A stretch of 64,000 bases of DNA from Verrucomicrobiota bacterium (GCA_022710725.1 JAKLGK010000002.1:248001-312000); one strand, 5' to 3'. Positions 53,630 to 62,294 are shown, numbered from the stretch's first letter. Made by a program: numbers and translations. Notes: generated by a model not told the origin, from the letters alone.

Positions 53630-54559
53630 ATGGCCGGTCCATCCCCCGAACGCCGCCGCCGCGCGCTGCACTACGCGCTTGTCGTTCCGCTTCGCGTCGC
53701 GTTGCTGGTCCTGGCCGGGCTGGTGATCATGTTCGCCGCGTTCCAGCGAAGGTACATCTACTATCCCATGCGCGGGGATCCGGCCGCGTTCGCGGCCGCG
53801 GCGGGCCGGGCGGGCCTCGCGGCCTGGTCGGATGCCCGTGGCCGGACCATCGGCTGGCGGACGCGGCGGTCCCTGCTGGCGCCGCCCCAATGCCGGGCCG
53901 TGGTCTTTCACGGCAACGCCGGATTCGCGCTGCACCGCCTGTATTTCGTGGACGGGCTCTCGGCTGCGGGCGAGGGCCTGGACTGGGAGGTCCTGCTCTT
54001 CGAGTATCCCGGCTACGGGGCGCGCGAAGGAACCCCCTCGGAGTCCGCCATCCAGGCCGCGGCGGAGGAGGCCGTTCAATCGCTCCTCGCCGAGAACGAC
54101 AAGCCGCTGTTCCTCGTCGGCGAGTCGCTGGGCTGCGGCGTGGCCGCGCACCTCGCCGCGCGGTTCCCGGCCCGGATCGCCGGCCTGTTCCTGGTCACGC
54201 CCTTTACCCGTCTCGCGGACATCGCGGCGCACCATTACCCGTTCCTCCCCGTCCGCTGGCTGCTGCGCGAAAAGTACGATGCCGCGTCCGACCTGGCCCG
54301 CTTCGCGGGGCCGGTGGCCGTGCTCCTGGCGGGGCGCGACGAGGTGATCCCGCCCCGCCTCGGGCGCGCGCTGTTCGACGGGTACGCCGGGCCGAAGCGC
54401 CTGTGGGTCCAGGAGGAGGCGGGCCACAACTCGCTGGACTACGAGCCGGGGGCCGGATGGTGGCGGGAGGTGGCGAACTTCCTGGTGGAATCCGTCGCCC
54501 CCCCGGCTCTGCCGGACGCCGCGGCGGGCACCACAAATTCATTCACGGGTGTGAAGTGA
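53630..54559 (+). CDS. Membrane-anchored alpha/beta hydrolase
   Basis: 309 residues: basic tail, one membrane helix (PLRVALLVLAGLVIMFAAF), then an alpha/beta hydrolase fold. Oxyanion segment VVFHGNAGFALHRL, nucleophile elbow GESLGCG, acid in LLAGRDEVIPP and histidine in EAGHNSLD. It resembles the abhydrolase group of YqiA/BEM46 type. Cotranscribed with the degenerate AMP-binding gene; substrate unknown. Confidence 0.82.
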   Translation: MAGPSPERRRRALHYALVVPLRVALLVLAGLVIMFAAFQRRYIYYPMRGDPAAFAAAAGRAGLAAWSDARGRTIGWRTRRSLLAPPQCRAVVFHGNAGFALHRLYFVDGLSAAGEGLDWEVLLFEYPGYGAREGTPSESAIQAAAEEAVQSLLAENDKPLFLVGESLGCGVAAHLAARFPARIAGLFLVTPFTRLADIAAHHYPFLPVRWLLREKYDAASDLARFAGPVAVLLAGRDEVIPPRLGRALFDGYAGPKRLWVQEEAGHNSLDYEPGAGWWREVANFLVESVAPPALPDAAAGTTNSFTGVK

Positions 54560-54578
54560 GCTGTTACAGTGATTCGGC

Positions 54579-55301
54579 ATGGAGCTGAACGGGAAGACAG
54601 CGCTGGTGACCGGCGGGGCCGTGCGGATCGGCGCCGCGATCGTCCGCGCCCTGGCCCGGGCAGGAGCGGATGTCGTCATCCACGGCCACCGGTCCGTCGA
54701 GCCGGCCCGGGCGCTGCGGCGGGAGGTGGAGGCGCTCGGGCGGAGGGCCTTCTGCGTCCGCGGCGACCTGCGGCGCGAGGCGGAGGTCCGGCGCGTGGTC
54801 CGCGAATCGAGGGAAAAGGGCGGACGACTCGATATCCTCGTCAACAATGCCGCCGTGTTTCACAAGGACACGCTGCGGTCCCTCACGGCGCGGAAACTGC
54901 GCGAGGAGTTCGACGTCAACCTCTTCGCGCCGCTGCTCCTGATGCGCGCCTTCGCGGAGGAAAGCGGCAGGGGGAGCATCGTGAACCTCCTCGACCGGCG
55001 GATTACGAGCCTCGATCGCGAGTGCCTGCCGTATGTCCTGGCCAAGAAGGCCCTGGCCGAGGCCACGCGGATCGCCGCGCTCGACCTCGCGCCGAAAATC
55101 CGCGTCAACGCCGTGGCGCCCGGCGCGATCCTCCCGCCGCCGGGGGAGGGGATGGCCTACTTGAAGGATAAGGCCGGGCCGATTCCGCTCCGCCGCCGGT
55201 GCGCGCCCGAGGACGTGGCCGAGGCCGTTCTTTTGTTGCTGAAAAATGATTCTCTGACCGGCCAGATTATCTTTGTGGACGGCGGGCAGCACTTGCTTTG
55301 A
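54579..55301 (+). CDS. FolM/PTR1-like short-chain reductase
   Basis: 240 residues. N-terminal TGGAVRIGAAI (GxxxRIG, usual in pteridine reductases), NNAAVFHKD, a substrate-side stretch LDRRITSLDRECLP and catalytic YVLAKKAL (Tyr/Lys), then RVNAVAPGAILPP and DGGQHLL. Directly followed by folB, so a dihydrobiopterin/dihydromonapterin reductase role is likely. FolM is inferred from context and motif, not proven. Confidence 0.75.
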   Translation: MELNGKTALVTGGAVRIGAAIVRALARAGADVVIHGHRSVEPARALRREVEALGRRAFCVRGDLRREAEVRRVVRESREKGGRLDILVNNAAVFHKDTLRSLTARKLREEFDVNLFAPLLLMRAFAEESGRGSIVNLLDRRITSLDRECLPYVLAKKALAEATRIAALDLAPKIRVNAVAPGAILPPPGEGMAYLKDKAGPIPLRRRCAPEDVAEAVLLLLKNDSLTGQIIFVDGGQHLL

Positions 55302-55332
55302 CTGCGGAGCCGCTGAATCCTACAGTATCCTC

Positions 55333-55689
55333 ATGGACCGCATCTACATACGCGACCTCGCCCTCCGGTGTATGATCGGGGTATTCCCCGAGGAGCGGCG
55401 CGAGAAGCAGGACGTGGTGATCAACGTCGTCCTGGAGTGCGATCACCGGCCCGCCGCCCGCAGCGACCGGTTGGAGGACGCGGTGGACTACAAGGCGCTC
55501 AAGAAGAAGATCGTGGCGCTGGTCGAAAGCAGCCAGTTCTACCTGGTCGAGACGTTGGCCGAGCGCATCGCCGCCGCCTGCCTCGCGAACCCGAAGGTGG
55601 AGCAGGCGACGGTGACGGTGGACAAGCCGGGGGCCCTGCGGTTCGCGCGGAGCGTGGGCGTGGAGATCACCCGGGGGCGGGCCGGATGA
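55333..55689 (+). CDS. folB: Dihydroneopterin aldolase FolB
   Basis: 118 residues. MDRIYIRDLALRCMIGVFPEERREKQ is the FolB opening, followed by DAVDYKALKKKIVALVESSQFYLVETLAERIA with the catalytic Glu/Lys region and VTVDKPGALRFARSVGVEI. Makes 6-hydroxymethyl-dihydropterin in folate synthesis. True start ATG 55333. The stop overlaps the next gene by ATGA. Confidence 0.93.
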   Translation: MDRIYIRDLALRCMIGVFPEERREKQDVVINVVLECDHRPAARSDRLEDAVDYKALKKKIVALVESSQFYLVETLAERIAAACLANPKVEQATVTVDKPGALRFARSVGVEITRGRAG

Positions 55690-55952
55690 ACCGGGCGCGG
55701 CTGGAGAAAGCGGCGGGTTGGACGGCGCTGGCCGCGGCGTTGGTCCTCGTCGGCATCGGGTGGTTCCGCTCGCACAAGGTCTACGCGGCCGATTCCGAGG
55801 AGTATGGCATCCTGGTGTTCGAACGCATCACCGACCGGCAACTGGTCGAGGACGCGACGTTCAGCGGCGTGCTCCGGCGGGAGGGGCGGCTGTTTTCCAC
55901 CTATGACCGCTCCCAGGTCCGGGGCAAGCAGGCGTGCCCTACCTGAAAGTAG
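55686..55952 (+). CDS. Small membrane-anchored protein ending CPT-Sec-Lys (putative selenoprotein)
   Basis: 88 residues if the UGA at 55944-55946 is read as selenocysteine (Sec87), then Lys and UAG. Layout: one N-terminal helix (WTALAAALVLVGIGWF), then a periplasmic FERITDRQLVEDATFSGVLRR part, ending GKQACPT-U-K, a CxxU redox motif at the C-terminus. A 6-bp hairpin with AUGGC loop begins 13 nt after the UGA, like the SECIS hairpins of the two genes downstream; it lies past the UAG, before the next start. Without recoding the protein would end at CPT. The start overlaps folB by ATGA. Sec is less sure here than in the other two. Confidence 0.55.
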
Positions 55953-55959
55953 GCCACCC

Positions 55960-55976
55960 GCGGCCATGGCGGCCGC
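55960..55976 (+). promoter_or_regulatory. Putative bacterial SECIS hairpin 1
   Basis: GCGGCC-AUGGC-GGCCGC: 6-bp perfect stem, 5-nt loop, beginning 13 nt after UGA 55944-55946. Its loop matches those of hairpins 2 and 3. It is strongly palindromic GC sequence, so chance is possible; the matching distance and loop argue against that. Confidence 0.5.
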
Positions 55977-55991
55977 TTCCAGTTCTTCATC

Positions 55992-56774
55992 GTGAACGCG
56001 CGACAAATAACTCAAACTCTTTCGCTGCTGCTGTTGAACAGTTCCTGGGGCCCGGAGCTGAAGTGGTTCTGCGCCCCCGTGCTCAACTGCCACTCCTGCT
56101 CGCTGGCCTGGTTCGCCTGCCCGATCGGGGTGTTCGTGCACTACGCCGGATACCGCGTCTTCCCGTTTCTGGCCGCGGGCGCCGTGCTGCTCCTCGGCGT
56201 CCTGCTGGGCCGGCTGCTGTGCGGCTGGATATGCCCTTTCGGCTTTCTCCAGGATATCCTGCACAAGATCCCCAGCCCCAAGTTCGGGCTGCCGCGCTGG
56301 ACCCGCGGGATCAAGTACGCCGTCCTGCTGGGCATGGTGATCGCGGCGCCCTTCTTCCTGGGCGAACAGACGCTGTACTCGTTCTGCCGGGTCTGCCCGG
56401 CGTCGGCGGTTCAGGTGACGGCGCCGAACGCGGTGCGGGCGGGGTTCGCCGGCTTGGAGACCCTCACGCTGGTCAAGCTGGGCGTTCTCGTGGCCGTGCT
56501 CGCGCTGGCCGTCTTCTGCTGCCGGTCGTTCTGCCGGGTGTTCTGCCCGCTGGGCGCGCTGCTGGCGCCGTTGAACTTTCTTTCCTTCTGGACGGTCAAA
56601 GTCCCGACGGCGGACTGCAAGCAGTGCGGAAAATGCGACGCGCTCTGCCCCGTGGAGGGGAAGCCGTCGCTCCGCGCCGCCGAGGGCGTGGATCCCGGGC
56701 GCGCGGGGGAATGCATCGCCTGCCACGAGTGCCGGTCCGCCTGTCCGCGCGACGGCGGAAAGGGAGATTCATGA
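55992..56774 (+). CDS. NapH/YccM-like membrane 4Fe-4S ferredoxin
   Basis: 260 residues. Four to five membrane helices with cysteine motifs: PVLNCHSCSLAWFACPIG, LLCGWICPFG, FCRVCPASA, CCRSFCRVFCPLG, then two ferredoxin-type clusters near the end, CKQCGKCDALCP and CIACHECRSACP. Family members pass electrons between the quinone pool or cytoplasm and periplasmic partners. Start is GTG 55992; no strong SD, so it probably depends on translation of the preceding small gene. Its stop overlaps the next gene by ATGA. It is the natural electron source for the selenoproteins around it. Confidence 0.88.
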   Translation: MNARQITQTLSLLLLNSSWGPELKWFCAPVLNCHSCSLAWFACPIGVFVHYAGYRVFPFLAAGAVLLLGVLLGRLLCGWICPFGFLQDILHKIPSPKFGLPRWTRGIKYAVLLGMVIAAPFFLGEQTLYSFCRVCPASAVQVTAPNAVRAGFAGLETLTLVKLGVLVAVLALAVFCCRSFCRVFCPLGALLAPLNFLSFWTVKVPTADCKQCGKCDALCPVEGKPSLRAAEGVDPGRAGECIACHECRSACPRDGGKGDS

Positions 56775-58705
56775 AACGCCCGGCGCCGATCCTGATCGGG
56801 CTCGCCATGCTGTCGGCCGCGCCGGCGCCAGCCGAGGACGTGGCCATGGCCTGGCAGGAAAGCGGATTCCAGCACAGCCTCTATGTTGATCTCGAGAATC
56901 AGGAAGTGGCCTTCAAGAAGGAGCCCGCCTATGCCGGGGAGCAGGTCTTGCGCGCCGCCCTGCCGTTCGGCGCCGCGCGGGCCGAACAGCTTCCCTTTGC
57001 CCTGGACTGGACCGGGAAAAAACTGCGTCTGGATGCCAATTACAACCTGGATCTGACCGATGATCCGGTTCTCGACGCCGATGCGTCCATCTCGGACCGG
57101 CTGATCTTCAAGGGCGTGGAGTTGGAGGCGGCCGGGCCTCCTGCGCGGCGCTACCGGGCCGACCTGGAATTCCCGCCGGGCGGCTCCTTCATGCTGGCCA
57201 ATCTCCGCTCGGGATGGGTCGGCACGTGGTTGCGCGGCACCTCGACGTGGCGCGTGGTCTTCGTCGACGATCTCGACGGCGCGTGGGACGAGGACGACCT
57301 GTTCGCCATGGCGGCCGACTCGGCGGAATTCCAGAAAGATCCCCGCGCCTTCGCCCTCGAACCCGTGCAGGGCCTGTTCATCGACGGAGTGCACAGCGAG
57401 ATCCGGCTGGCTCCCGCCGCAGACGGGACGTGGTTGTTCTCGATGCGGGAGACCGCCGTGCCGATGGGACGGCTGCGCGTGGCCGGCGACATGGTGGAGC
57501 GCCTTGTTCTGCAGGGAGGCGCGAAGGGGCGGAAGGCCATCCTGAACAAGCCGGGCCCCGATCCCGTGACGGTTCCGGCCGGGACCTATCCCGTTCAGGA
57601 CATCACGCTGGCAACCAGCATCGGGCGTCTGACCTCGAGCCGGCCGGCGGACCTGGTGGTCAGGGCGGGCGAAGAAACCGAACTCAAGGTCGGGGCTCCG
57701 TTGCGGAGCCGCGGCACGGCGCACCGCGACCGTGGCGAGATCGAGGTTCAGTACGAGCTCCAAGGCGTCGGCGGGGAGGCCTACCGGCTGCCGGCCGACC
57801 GGCGCACCGACGAAAACCGGCCGCGCGTCGAGATTTTTAAAGGCGGTCGAAGGGTGGCCCGCGGCGCGTTCGAGTTTGGGTGAGGAGGCTCCTGCGCGTA
57901 CTCATGGCGAGTACCTCTCAACGTCTTCGGCGACCTGCGGATCGTGACGGCGTGCGATATCGGTGACGCCGGCCCGGCGGAAGGCGCGCCCGTCTCCTTC
58001 CACTGGTCGCTCTGGTGGAGCCTCGGCTCGCGGCTCGGCTGGTTCATCCTCCTGCCCTTGATGCTGCTGAAGGAGAACCGCCGCCGCGCGGCGTGGTGGA
58101 TCGCCGTGCCCGTGGCCCTCGAGACCGCGCTGCTGTCGTACGCGGGCCGGTGGCTGGCCATGCTGGACATGATGATGCCCCTGCCGGGCATCGTTATGGC
58201 GCTGGCGGCATGCTGGCTCCTGGGCGATCGTCTGCCCCGCCGCTCCGCGTGGCGCCGGGCCGGGGCGGCGCTGGCGATATGGGGGACGGCTTGCGGCCTG
58301 GCCTGGGCGGCGGCGGCCGAGAGCTTTTCGGGTTTTCTTGTTCTGCTGGAACTGCTGCCCGCGCTGCTCGCCGGCCTGGTCTTCGCCGGCGCGTGCGCCC
58401 TGTCCCTGCGCCGCGGGCCCGGGATCAGGCCGTTCGCGGTCCGAATGCTTCCGTGGCTGGCGGCCCTGATGGCGGCGATGGCGCTCCTGCTGGCGCTCGT
58501 ATTCATGGGGGCCTCGTGGGAGGCCGGGATGTCGGAGTATCTGCTGCCCATCGCCGGCGCCGCCGTCTTGTGGGGAGCGGCCGCGGGATTTGTGATCTGG
58601 CTGCTGCTGTTGCCTTTTTTGCTGCTTGGCGCGCGCAGTTCATTGTATGCTGCACGACTAAAAGCAATGCTGTCCCCGGAAGAAAAACCCGGAGAGGCCC
58701 CATGA
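56771..58705 (+). CDS. Putative selenoprotein: periplasmic domain, UGSC motif, polytopic membrane domain
   Basis: 644 residues if UGA 57881-57883 encodes Sec371; ordinary prediction would stop there and call a separate ORF from GTG 57944 in the same frame. Signal peptide (PILIGLAMLSAAPAPAE), a ~350-residue beta-rich periplasmic domain (LRLDANYNLDLTDDPVLD; an Asp/Asn 'DANxNxDLTDDPV' element shared with the next gene), then AFEFG-U-GGSCAYSW with Cys375 four residues after Sec. After a short Ig-like stretch come about six membrane helices (FILLPLMLLKENRRR; LLSYAGRWLAMLDMMMPLPG). A SECIS-like hairpin starts 14 nt after the UGA. AGGGAG precedes the ATG, which overlaps the ferredoxin stop. Confidence 0.75.
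57898..57914 (+). promoter_or_regulatory. Putative bacterial SECIS hairpin 2
   Basis: GUACUC-AUGGC-GAGUAC, perfect 6-bp stem and 5-nt loop, starting exactly 14 nt after UGA 57881-57883 and inside the coding frame. Size and distance suit bacterial SECIS elements, which lie immediately downstream of the UGA they recode. Loop and spacing are repeated in hairpin 3 although the stem sequences differ. Confidence 0.75.
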
Positions 58706-60138
58706 TGAACCATCGGCAGATCGGGCGGCTGCTCGCGGTTTGCGCCGCGGGATGGGCCGGCCTGGCGCGGGCGGAAGGCCCGATCGAGGTGCCGCTCGCG
58801 TACCAGGCCGTGGGCGAGAATTCCCGCGAGTTCTATCCCCGAGGCATGATATCCCCCGAGCTGGCCGCCGCCGCGCCGGAAGGGGAGTGGAAGCTGCCGG
58901 AGTGGACGAGCAAGCATCCGGTCTTCACGCGGATCAAGCTGGGCGACCGGGAGCACCTGCTGGTCCTCGATGTCTCTTCCCCCCGGAGCAAGATGTTCGA
59001 TCGCCTCTACTTCGACGCCAACGCGAACCGGGATCTCACGGACGATCCGGTGATCTCCGGCAAAGTGGAAGCCGGCTACGGGAACCAGGATGTCGAGTTT
59101 CCACCGATGGCCGTGACCGTCGAAACCGGGGGCCGTTCCCTCCCGTACCGGATGAGGCCGTCCATCTACGCCTACAAGCGGGGGTCGGGCGAGACCAGCA
59201 AGGCCTTCCCCAGGATGACGATTCGCTTCATGCTGCAGACCCTCTGTTACTACAGGGGCGAGTTCGAGGCCGGCGGGGCGCGATACCGGCTGCATCTGGC
59301 CGATGTCAACGCCAACGGCGTATTCGGCGAGGCGGCGACCGAGCCGGATTCCGGGGGCGGGCGGATCTTCATGGCGGGCGACGCGTTCTACCTGTCCACC
59401 AACAAGCCCGGCTACTACGAAGCGATGACCTGCGGGACTCACTGGCACCTGGGCGGCCAGCTTTTCGCCGTGTCGCTGGCCCCGGGCCTCGAGAAGCTGA
59501 CCCTGACCCCCGCCGAGGGGCCGCTGTTCCCCCTGTCGTTCAGCACCGAGCCGGACCGGATCATGCTCTTTAATGCCGGCGCCAAGCAGTCCGTGGCGTG
59601 TTTCCGGCCGGGCCGCGAAATCCGGCTCCCGGCGGGAAGTTACCGGTTTGCCGACTACCGCTTGCTGCGGAAGGAGACCAACGGCGCGCTCTGGCAGTTG
59701 CTGGCCTCCGCCACGACCGGCGCGCCGCCCGTCGAGGTCGGCGCCGACCGCCAAGCCGAGTTGGTCCTCGGCGAGCCTTTCCGACCCGTGGTCGAGATCC
59801 CCGAATGGTCGCGCGCGGTCAAGTCGGGCAACCAGCCGGTGCGCATGAGCTTCGCGATTCGCGGCGCCGCGAACGAGATCGTGAACGACGTGTCGCTGCT
59901 GTCCGGCCAGTCGGCCCTGACGATGGGTAAGCGGGGCGCGCGGCCGAAGGAGCCTGCCTATACCATTGCCACGCCGGAAGGCGAGCTCGTCCAGCGCGGC
60001 TCCTTCGAGTATGGGTGAGGCTTCAGCTGCTCGGCCACATGGAGTGGCCCTAAAAGAGGACAGCGGTACTACCTCTTCTGCAAGTACCAGGTCGGGCCGT
60101 TCAAGACCCAGCTGGAGACGCAGGAGTTGACGCCGTAG
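58702..60138 (+). CDS. Putative selenoprotein: secreted, C-terminal UGFSC motif
   Basis: 478 residues if UGA 60016-60018 is Sec439; the frame then continues open for 39 codons to UAG 60136. Signal peptide (LLAVCAAGWAGLARAE), a large beta-rich domain with FDANANRDLTDDPV (shared with the upstream gene), LYDVNANGVFGE-like calcium-type loop, and FRPGREIRLPAGSYRF. The end GSFEYG-U-GFSCSATWSGP then RYYLFCKYQVGPFKTQ reads as a conserved Ig-like domain, not random sequence. Paralogue of the upstream gene, lacking its membrane domain. Start overlaps that gene's stop by ATGA; ATG 58705 is the next candidate. Confidence 0.75.
60033..60049 (+). promoter_or_regulatory. Putative bacterial SECIS hairpin 3
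   Basis: GGCCAC-AUGGA-GUGGCC, perfect 6-bp stem with 5-nt loop, starting exactly 14 nt after UGA 60016-60018. Same geometry and near-identical loop as hairpin 2 but an unrelated stem, the signature of a conserved RNA structure rather than copied DNA. Confidence 0.75.
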
Positions 60139-60143
60139 GGGAG

Positions 60144-60163
60144 GGCGCGGTTCCACCCGCGCC
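60144..60163 (+). terminator. Hairpin after selenoprotein operon
   Basis: GGCGCGG-ttccac-CCGCGCC lies six bases after the extended stop codon. The stem is strong but no T tract follows on either side, so it is a possible factor-dependent or bidirectional terminator between this operon and the convergent DMT gene. If the selenoprotein ended at the UGA 60016, this hairpin would be 126 nt downstream instead. Confidence 0.4.
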
Positions 60164-60168
60164 GTTGA

Positions 60169-61044
60169 TCAGCGCTGGGCCCTCGGCCCCGGCATCATGG
60201 TCAACGCCAGGCCGGCGAGCACGAAGGCGGCGCCGATGACCAGTTGCGGCGTGAGCCTTTCGCCCAGCCACAGCCACGCGATCAGCGAGGCCAGCACCGG
60301 CTTCAGGAAGAAATAGAACGAGCCGCGGGCCGCGCCCAGCCGTTGCAGGCCGCTGAAGTAGGCGACGTAGGCGATGGCCGTGGCGCACAGCGTCAGGTAC
60401 AGGAACCCCGGCCACGATAGGTGGGCCAGCGCCGGCCCCGGCGGGCCTTCCCTCCACCAGGCCAGGGGAACCAGCAGTGCGCTGCCCGCGAGCCCGGCCA
60501 GGCTCAAGATCGGCAGCGGGCCGAACCGCGGCATTTCCCTCTTGGCGAGGACGGAGTAGAGCGCGAAGAGGATCAGCGAGGCCGTCATCAGGACAATACC
60601 CGCGCGCGTGTCGAGCCCCGCCGCCGGCCGGGACAGGAACAGCGCGACGCCCGCCAACCCGCAGAGCATGCCCGCGATCTTGCGCCGTCCCGGCCGCTCC
60701 CCGAGTAGCCACGGGGAGAACAGCACCACGAACGCCGGGTTCGCGCTGAACAGGATCGCCGCGGAATTCGCGCGCATCCGCGGGATCGCCAGGTGGTAGA
60801 GCCCGATGGACAGCGTCACGCCGATCAGCGCCAGGACGAGGAAGCGGCCGGCGTCGCGCCAGGTCAGGTCCGCCTCCCTGCGGCGCAGCGCGAAGACCGC
60901 GGGCCCCATCAGGAGCAGCCCGGTCAGGGAAAAGCGCGCCACGGCGAGCCAGAGCGGCGGGATGCCGCGGCCGACCCACTTGCTCGCGACTTCCACCGAG
61001 CTGAAGAGCCCGATGCCCAGGAGCAGCCAGAGGTGGCCCGCCAT
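60169..61044 (-). CDS. EamA/DMT-superfamily transporter
   Basis: 291 residues with ten hydrophobic helices in two EamA halves: LWLLLGIGLFSSVEVASKW and RFSLTGLLLMG in the first, PVLASLIAWLWLGERLTPQ and AAFVLAGLALTM in the second. Exports amino acids or metabolites in most relatives; substrate not determinable. Follows the Ldh gene by 4 nt, so the two are cotranscribed. Confidence 0.88.
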   Translation of the reverse strand: MAGHLWLLLGIGLFSSVEVASKWVGRGIPPLWLAVARFSLTGLLLMGPAVFALRRREADLTWRDAGRFLVLALIGVTLSIGLYHLAIPRMRANSAAILFSANPAFVVLFSPWLLGERPGRRKIAGMLCGLAGVALFLSRPAAGLDTRAGIVLMTASLILFALYSVLAKREMPRFGPLPILSLAGLAGSALLVPLAWWREGPPGPALAHLSWPGFLYLTLCATAIAYVAYFSGLQRLGAARGSFYFFLKPVLASLIAWLWLGERLTPQLVIGAAFVLAGLALTMMPGPRAQR

Positions 61045-61048
61045 GGTC

Positions 61049-62176
61049 CTATCCCCGGCCCTTTTCCCACGGGAAGCGGTACTGTGCGAGCTTCAGTTCG
61101 TCCCGCATGGCCGTCACCTGCTTCTGCAGTTCGCCGTTCAGCGGCACGCCCTTGTCCTTGCGCTCCAGCCAGGCCAGGTGCTCCTTCTCGCCGCACGTGT
61201 AGATCCGCTCGGCGCCCGGCGCCTTTTTCGACGCGCGCAGTTGCCGCAGGATGTCGCCCGTGGTCTTCCGGAAGGCCTCGAGCGGCGTGAAGAACGAGAT
61301 GTCTATCGCGATGAAGAAGTGTCCGATCCGGTAGGGGATTTTGCGGCCCTGCTCGTCGAGGCCCAGCAGCTGCTTCATGAAGGCGCCCTGCTGGAGCGCG
61401 GCGGACAGGACCTCGACCACCGTCGCGAAGCCATAGCCCTTGTAGCCCGCCGTCTCCTCGCCGATCCCGCCCAGCGGCGCCAGCGCGGCGTGGCTGCGGA
61501 CCAGCGCCTCCAGGATCTCCTCGGAATCCGTCAGGGTGCCGCCCTGCTTGTTGACGACCAGGCCGGGCGGGCACGCCTTGCCCTCGCGCGCGTACTGCTC
61601 GATCTTGCCGCGCTGGATGATAGAGGTCGCGTAATCGTTGACAAAAGGGAAAGGCTCGTCCGTCGGGAACCCGAAGACCAGCGGGTTGGTGCCCAGCATG
61701 TTCTCCACCCCGAACGTCGGCGCGATGGACGGCCGCGCGTTGGTGCCGGTGATCCCGATCATCCCGGCCTCGCAGGCCATCATGGAGTAGTAGGCCGCGA
61801 TGCCGAAATGCGTGGACTTGCGCGCGACGACCATGCCCAGCCCGTGCTGCCGCGCCTTCGCGATGGCCATCTCCATGCACCGCTTCGCGACGACCATGCC
61901 CATGCCGAGATGCCCGTCCACGACCGCCGTGGCGCCCCGGTCCGAAACCACTTCGAATTGCGTGACGGGCTGCTGGATGCGGTCCTTGACGATCCGGTCG
62001 TAGTAGATGGACTTCAGCCGCCCGACGCCGTGGGAATCGATGCCGCGCCTGTCCGCGGCCAGGATCACGTCCGCGCAGACCCGGGCGTCCGCCTCCGGCA
62101 CGCCCACGCCGCGGAAGACGTCCACGGCGAACCGTTCCATCGTCTCGAAAGGAACCCAGCACACCTTATGGATCAT
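61049..62176 (-). CDS. Ldh-family (malate/lactate) oxidoreductase
   Basis: 375 residues of the Ldh_2 NAD(P)-dependent family. Motifs: VCADVILAADRRGIDSHGVGRL near residue 50 (catalytic His), STHFGIAAYYSMMA, GTNARPSIAPTFG and LGTNPLVFGFPTD. Family members oxidise malate, lactate, ureidoglycolate or related 2-hydroxyacids; the exact substrate is open. A product exported by the adjacent DMT transporter would be logical. Confidence 0.9.
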   Translation of the reverse strand: MIHKVCWVPFETMERFAVDVFRGVGVPEADARVCADVILAADRRGIDSHGVGRLKSIYYDRIVKDRIQQPVTQFEVVSDRGATAVVDGHLGMGMVVAKRCMEMAIAKARQHGLGMVVARKSTHFGIAAYYSMMACEAGMIGITGTNARPSIAPTFGVENMLGTNPLVFGFPTDEPFPFVNDYATSIIQRGKIEQYAREGKACPPGLVVNKQGGTLTDSEEILEALVRSHAALAPLGGIGEETAGYKGYGFATVVEVLSAALQQGAFMKQLLGLDEQGRKIPYRIGHFFIAIDISFFTPLEAFRKTTGDILRQLRASKKAPGAERIYTCGEKEHLAWLERKDKGVPLNGELQKQVTAMRDELKLAQYRFPWEKGRG

Positions 62177-62294
62177 GAACTTGAACCTCCTAGGTATGTC
62201 AGAAGACTGTTTGTACTGTGTCGGCTATATGCGATATACTCTTCTTAAACAAGCGAGAACGTGACATGGGCGGTACATAGCAGGAGGGACAAGT

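Noticed and set aside
57944..58705. Separate membrane-protein gene starting at GTG 57944
   Set aside because: Same frame as the upstream gene, no ribosome-binding site, and coding between the UGA and GTG (GGSCAYSWRVPLNVF) fits a continuous protein. Kept as the membrane domain of the selenoprotein; would return if UGA is a true stop.
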